In this document: positions 61,100 to 64,000 of the stretch, one piece after another
Numbering within the stretch: position 1 is the stretch's first letter
Layout: each line of letters opens with the position of its first letter
NCBI GenBank assembly: GCA_029781045.1
Contig: JAKOXL010000032.1
Location: forward strand, 62,001-126,000
Direction: 5' to 3'
Length of the DNA: 64,000 nt
Origin: Bacillota bacterium
GTDB taxonomy: Bacteria > Bacillota > UBA994 > UBA5500
The notes under the pieces: generated by a model
Told to the model about the DNA's origin: nothing
Databases searched by the model: none
Seen by the model: the letters and a program-made list of their open reading frames with translations, nothing else
Position numbers and translations under genes: made by a program

Positions 61100-62773
61100 T
61101 TACACATCTAGGCTATGATAGCGCTTTTCCGCGGCAGCCACCGTAAGATAGAAGACGATCAAGCCGGTGATCGAGAATAGTGCGAGGAAAGTCGTATAGA
61201 TAAGATACACTGACCATTGGGCTGCAATTAACTTATAGGCTAGAAAGGCGGAGCCGCCTAGTACAGCCATTTCCAAGAACATGGGAATAACAGCGTTGAA
61301 ATTGTTTTTCACTGCATGTTGGGGGTTAGTCCAGTGAAGACGGGGCCAGCGCATGTCGATATACAAGCCGACAGCCAAGCCCAGCAGACTGCCCGAGAGT
61401 CCAATCAGCACTGCCGCAACCACGTTTATTAGGCTGGGCTTAATGAAAAAGATATAGAAAGCGGTAATAGGTACCGCACTAATTATGGTTCCGACAAAGG
61501 CATGGGTCAGTTTGGCCCGGGCCTGGGTTTCTGCAGGCACAGGGATCATCTTTGAAATATAAAAGAGTTTACCCTCGCGAGAAATACTGGTGCTAGCAAT
61601 CGTATTCATGGCACCTAGCAAGATTATTATGGCGGCTACGCCTAAGGTCAGAGCCGTAGAACCTGGTTCGGTATGCACCAGTACCATTAGTTCAGTGAGT
61701 TGACCGCCGCGGCCTTGTGCAAAAAAGGGCATGATTAAGGCAATAGGCATAACCAATGCCCCCAGGAAGCCATTGAGAGCAAAGATGGGGGTGCGGATAA
61801 ACAGCTTCCATTCGCGCCAAAACAGGGCGGCAAATACACTTCCGGGGCTGGTTTGTGCTTCCCATTGGACCTGGGACAATTGCTTGCTCTTGCGGCTTAC
61901 TTCGTCGCCACCAATTAGTCCGGCGTAGAACAGTTTCTCCGACAGGGCCATTAGTAGAAGCATGGCTACTGCGGTCATGGCTAAGAAGAGCCCCAAGTTG
62001 AGCCAGCCCTCCCCAGTACCGGCTAGGGCAATAGCTTTGGTTGCCCAAACCGAGCCCGGAAAGCGGCTACCGACAGTCTCGATGAGCCCAAAGCGACTGG
62101 CTAGTATTTCTTCTAGAGCGGCTGGGTTGTCTCCCACACTGGCTTGGATAAAGAAATTGAGGCCCAGCGACAATGAAACTATGATTAAGGAGCCAATCAC
62201 CATCAAAGTGTCGCGATGGCGTCGGTTGATGACTTTCATTAGCCCCAAGGCCAATACGGAGGCTATGGCCAATGGCAACATGGGCACTAGAAGGAATACA
62301 ATAAGCAAAGTAAGCCAGTAGACCAGATTGCCCCCGGCAAAGCGAGTGTAGGCAATCACCGTAGGTACAAAGAAGAAGGCGGCCGTTAGCAGCTCATTGA
62401 TTAACACTGTAGCCAGCTTACTGGTAAAGATGTAGGAAGGTCTTAGCGGTAAGGGGACTAGTATAGAAAGGTCACTAGAAAAATAGAAGGTCGAGATAAC
62501 TAAGAATAGCCCCATAATCAGTACCACCAGCTGTATAGCCACTATGGCAATGGTAAAGGCAATTTCCGGCTGTCCAAACTGCATGCCGGCCATAACCAGA
62601 CCCGAAGCCAGTCGGGAAAACATGAAGGAGAGCACGCCAAAGCTATAGAGCAGCAACAGGGCCATCAGCAGTGGCTGCCATATCTTTTCCCGCTTGCGGA
62701 TACGGTCGCGCAAGACGGAAAGGCCGAAGGTATTCTTGATATTAAGGACAACTAGCTTAAACAGCATGCTCAT
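61100..62773 (-). CDS. ABC exporter permease (12-helix type)
   Basis: A 557-residue membrane protein with many hydrophobic segments and a basic N-terminus, resembling two fused ABC-2 type halves (about 12 helices). Its start overlaps the ATPase gene by 4 bases (ATGA), so they form one transporter. It probably exports a hydrophobic or peptide-like substrate; nothing in the sequence fixes it. Confidence 0.88.
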   Translation of the reverse strand: MSMLFKLVVLNIKNTFGLSVLRDRIRKREKIWQPLLMALLLLYSFGVLSFMFSRLASGLVMAGMQFGQPEIAFTIAIVAIQLVVLIMGLFLVISTFYFSSDLSILVPLPLRPSYIFTSKLATVLINELLTAAFFFVPTVIAYTRFAGGNLVYWLTLLIVFLLVPMLPLAIASVLALGLMKVINRRHRDTLMVIGSLIIVSLSLGLNFFIQASVGDNPAALEEILASRFGLIETVGSRFPGSVWATKAIALAGTGEGWLNLGLFLAMTAVAMLLLMALSEKLFYAGLIGGDEVSRKSKQLSQVQWEAQTSPGSVFAALFWREWKLFIRTPIFALNGFLGALVMPIALIMPFFAQGRGGQLTELMVLVHTEPGSTALTLGVAAIIILLGAMNTIASTSISREGKLFYISKMIPVPAETQARAKLTHAFVGTIISAVPITAFYIFFIKPSLINVVAAVLIGLSGSLLGLAVGLYIDMRWPRLHWTNPQHAVKNNFNAVIPMFLEMAVLGGSAFLAYKLIAAQWSVYLIYTTFLALFSITGLIVFYLTVAAAEKRYHSLDV

Positions 62774-63495
62774 TGTTCAGTCAACTCCAGGAAGATGTTT
62801 TCCAGTGACTCCTGGTTTTTGGCCTGGTCGCGCAGTTCATCCATGGAGCCGCAGGCAATCAATTTTCCCTTTTTAATAATGCCAATGCGATCGCAGAGCT
62901 TTTCAGCTACCTCCAGGACGTGGGTGGAGAAAAACACGGTTTTGCCTCGATCGCAGTGCTCCCGCATCAGGTCTTTAAATAGATGGGCGGAGCGGGGGTC
63001 AAGGCCTACCATGGGTTCATCGAGGATCAATACATCGGGATCGTGCAGCCAAGCGCCCGTTAGGGCCAACTTTTGCTGCATACCATGGGAAAAGCTTTGT
63101 ATCAAATCGCCCACCGCATTAGTGAGTTCGAACATTTCTAGCATGCGGCTGATGCGTTGTCGGCGGACGTCGGCCGGTACTCGGTAGACATCGGCTATAA
63201 AATTTAAGTACTCGAGGCCGGTCAACCTTTCGTAGAGGTCCGGGTTATCGGGGACGTACCCTAGACAAGCTTTTGCTTTCAAGGGTTCCTTGGCTATATC
63301 ATAGCCACTGATGGTAATTCGCCCCGCATCGGCCCGGAGTAACCCTACGGCCATCTTTATGGATGTGGTTTTGCCCGCACCGTTAGGTCCCAGGAAGCCA
63401 AAAATCTCGCCGGGCCTGACTTCTAGGCTCAGGTCATCGACGGCCTTAACGGCCCCCTTCTTGTAACTCTTGGATACCTGATCAAACACTAGCAT
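62770..63495 (-). CDS. ABC transporter ATP-binding protein
   Basis: A 241-residue ABC ATPase with Walker A (GPNGAGKTTSIKM), signature (FSHGMQQKLALTGAW) and Walker B (VLILDEPMVGLD). ATG 63495 lies 9 bases after AGGAGG. It precedes and overlaps the permease gene. It belongs to the export-type group (NatA/EcsA-like). Confidence 0.94.
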   Translation of the reverse strand: MLVFDQVSKSYKKGAVKAVDDLSLEVRPGEIFGFLGPNGAGKTTSIKMAVGLLRADAGRITISGYDIAKEPLKAKACLGYVPDNPDLYERLTGLEYLNFIADVYRVPADVRRQRISRMLEMFELTNAVGDLIQSFSHGMQQKLALTGAWLHDPDVLILDEPMVGLDPRSAHLFKDLMREHCDRGKTVFFSTHVLEVAEKLCDRIGIIKKGKLIACGSMDELRDQAKNQESLENIFLELTEQ

Positions 63496-63498
63496 CAC

Positions 63499-63803
63499 AC
63501 TGGTCCTCCTTCCTCTGTAGGAAAAAACTGCATGGGCATTAGCACTACAATTCTATCATATTCGGTGCTTTTCTGCCTCTGCTCCACACTTCTTCCTACG
63601 TATAGAGGGACAATAGGTTTCAGTGCAGCCATGTCGAAAGGTGCAGAATTGTTGCCAAGTTGGTTTATTATTTGTAACCCTTTGGGTCTATTGCCAGAAC
63701 CAAGTCTTAGTGGTATGCTTTAGGTGCATGTAGTATACGGTATTTTCGTATCCAGTCCCCGTATTTGTGCGAAATAGAACGAACTTCATATGGACCTGGA
63801 TGA
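63499..63803. other. divergent intergenic region before the glycine riboswitch
   Basis: About 300 bases with the start region of the minus-strand transporter and the riboswitch promoter. A short plus-strand frame at 63532-63723 has no ribosome site and is not supported. Confidence 0.5.
63691..63719 (+). promoter_or_regulatory. promoter of the glycine riboswitch transcript
   Basis: TTGCCA (63691-63696) and TATGCT (63714-63719) are 17 bases apart, about 85 bases upstream of the first aptamer. Confidence 0.65.
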
Positions 63804-64000
63804 TTTACGCGGGAGAGACCGTTTTCAGTAACGGCGCCGAAGGAGCAAACTGGGCTGTGTTGCCGGCAGTCCATTAAACTCTCAGGCAAAAGGGGCCGCG
63901 TAAGGACAGAACTCTGGAAAGCTGCTGGGTGCAGCACCGAAGGAGCAATGAGCCATTCTTTTTGGTGGCTTTGAAAAATCTCTCAGGTATTAAAAGACAG
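63804..64000 (+). ncRNA. tandem glycine riboswitch (incomplete at window edge)
   Basis: Two aptamers in series: the first runs from GCGGGAGAGACC through GCGCCGAAGGAGCAAAC to AAACTCTCAGGCAAAAGG; the second has CTCTGGAAAGC, GCACCGAAGGAGCAAT and AAATCTCTCAGGTA. These are the hallmark blocks of the gcvT riboswitch class. The controlled gene, usually glycine cleavage or glycine transport, lies beyond the window. Confidence 0.95.

Noticed and set aside
63532-63723. 63-codon plus-strand frame upstream of the glycine riboswitch
   Set aside because: No ribosome site; it runs through the riboswitch promoter.
1-64000. CRISPR arrays, insertion sequences, tRNA or rRNA genes, prophage
   Set aside because: I looked for direct-repeat arrays, transposase motifs and tRNA-like folds and found none. 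The dispersed hairpins are terminators, not CRISPR repeats.

Overview
The window looks like chromosomal DNA of an anaerobic, low-to-mid GC member of the Bacillota (Clostridia-like). Supporting signs are strong AGGAGG-type ribosome sites with many GTG and TTG starts, a proline T-box, a glycine riboswitch, MrfAB (YprAB), DegV and DUF1657 proteins, a selenocysteine-containing SelD, and oxygen defence by a flavo-diiron protein and a manganese catalase. I cannot name genus or species. I see no rRNA, tRNA, CRISPR array, transposase or prophage.

Layout. 1-2.5 kb: truncated metal P-type ATPase, its HMA chaperone, a Crp/Fnr regulator and a MarR regulator, all on the minus strand. 2.6-7.8 kb: LysR regulator overlapping selD (in-frame UGA), folD, a second Crp/Fnr regulator, an OPRT-like protein and a DUF1657 protein. 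7.8-15.4 kb: beta-lactamase-fold protein, then a complete Dpp-type peptide ABC transporter followed by a D-aminopeptidase (M55). 15.4-20.8 kb: PAS-GGDEF-HD-GYP protein, a decayed stretch, a ZIP transporter and an M28-like peptidase with an inserted membrane segment. 20.8-25.9 kb: MrfB and MrfA DNA-repair proteins and a protein made of three tandem repeats. 26-31.8 kb: ArsR-type regulator, two ABC exporter half-genes (the first broken by a nonsense codon and a frameshift) and a TipA-like MerR regulator. 31.8-43.8 kb: PLP enzymes, nitroreductase, SRPBCC protein, proS with T-box, manganese catalase, M42 peptidase, a frameshifted DUF1905 gene, TatD, a D-2-hydroxyacid dehydrogenase and an MFS exporter. 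44-50.4 kb: PhzF, EamA exporter, thrC-thrB, RlmA-like methyltransferase and a flavo-diiron protein. 50.4-53 kb: a chemoreceptor signalling domain fused to a peptide-binding domain. 53-64 kb: a GntR-controlled ABC transporter, a decayed lipoprotein gene, DegV, a kinase-fold protein, an M20 amidohydrolase, a permuted NlpC/P60 protein, a second ABC exporter, and a glycine riboswitch at the edge.

Themes. Peptide uptake and breakdown recur (Dpp, M55, M42, M20, M28, MCP-SBP fusion). Many operons carry a one-component regulator next to its targets, often with a visible operator. A family of nearly identical hairpin terminators (GGGGCTGTC stem, GNRA-type loop) is scattered through the intergenic regions. 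The most unusual gene is the soluble chemoreceptor-SBP fusion at 50469-52991.
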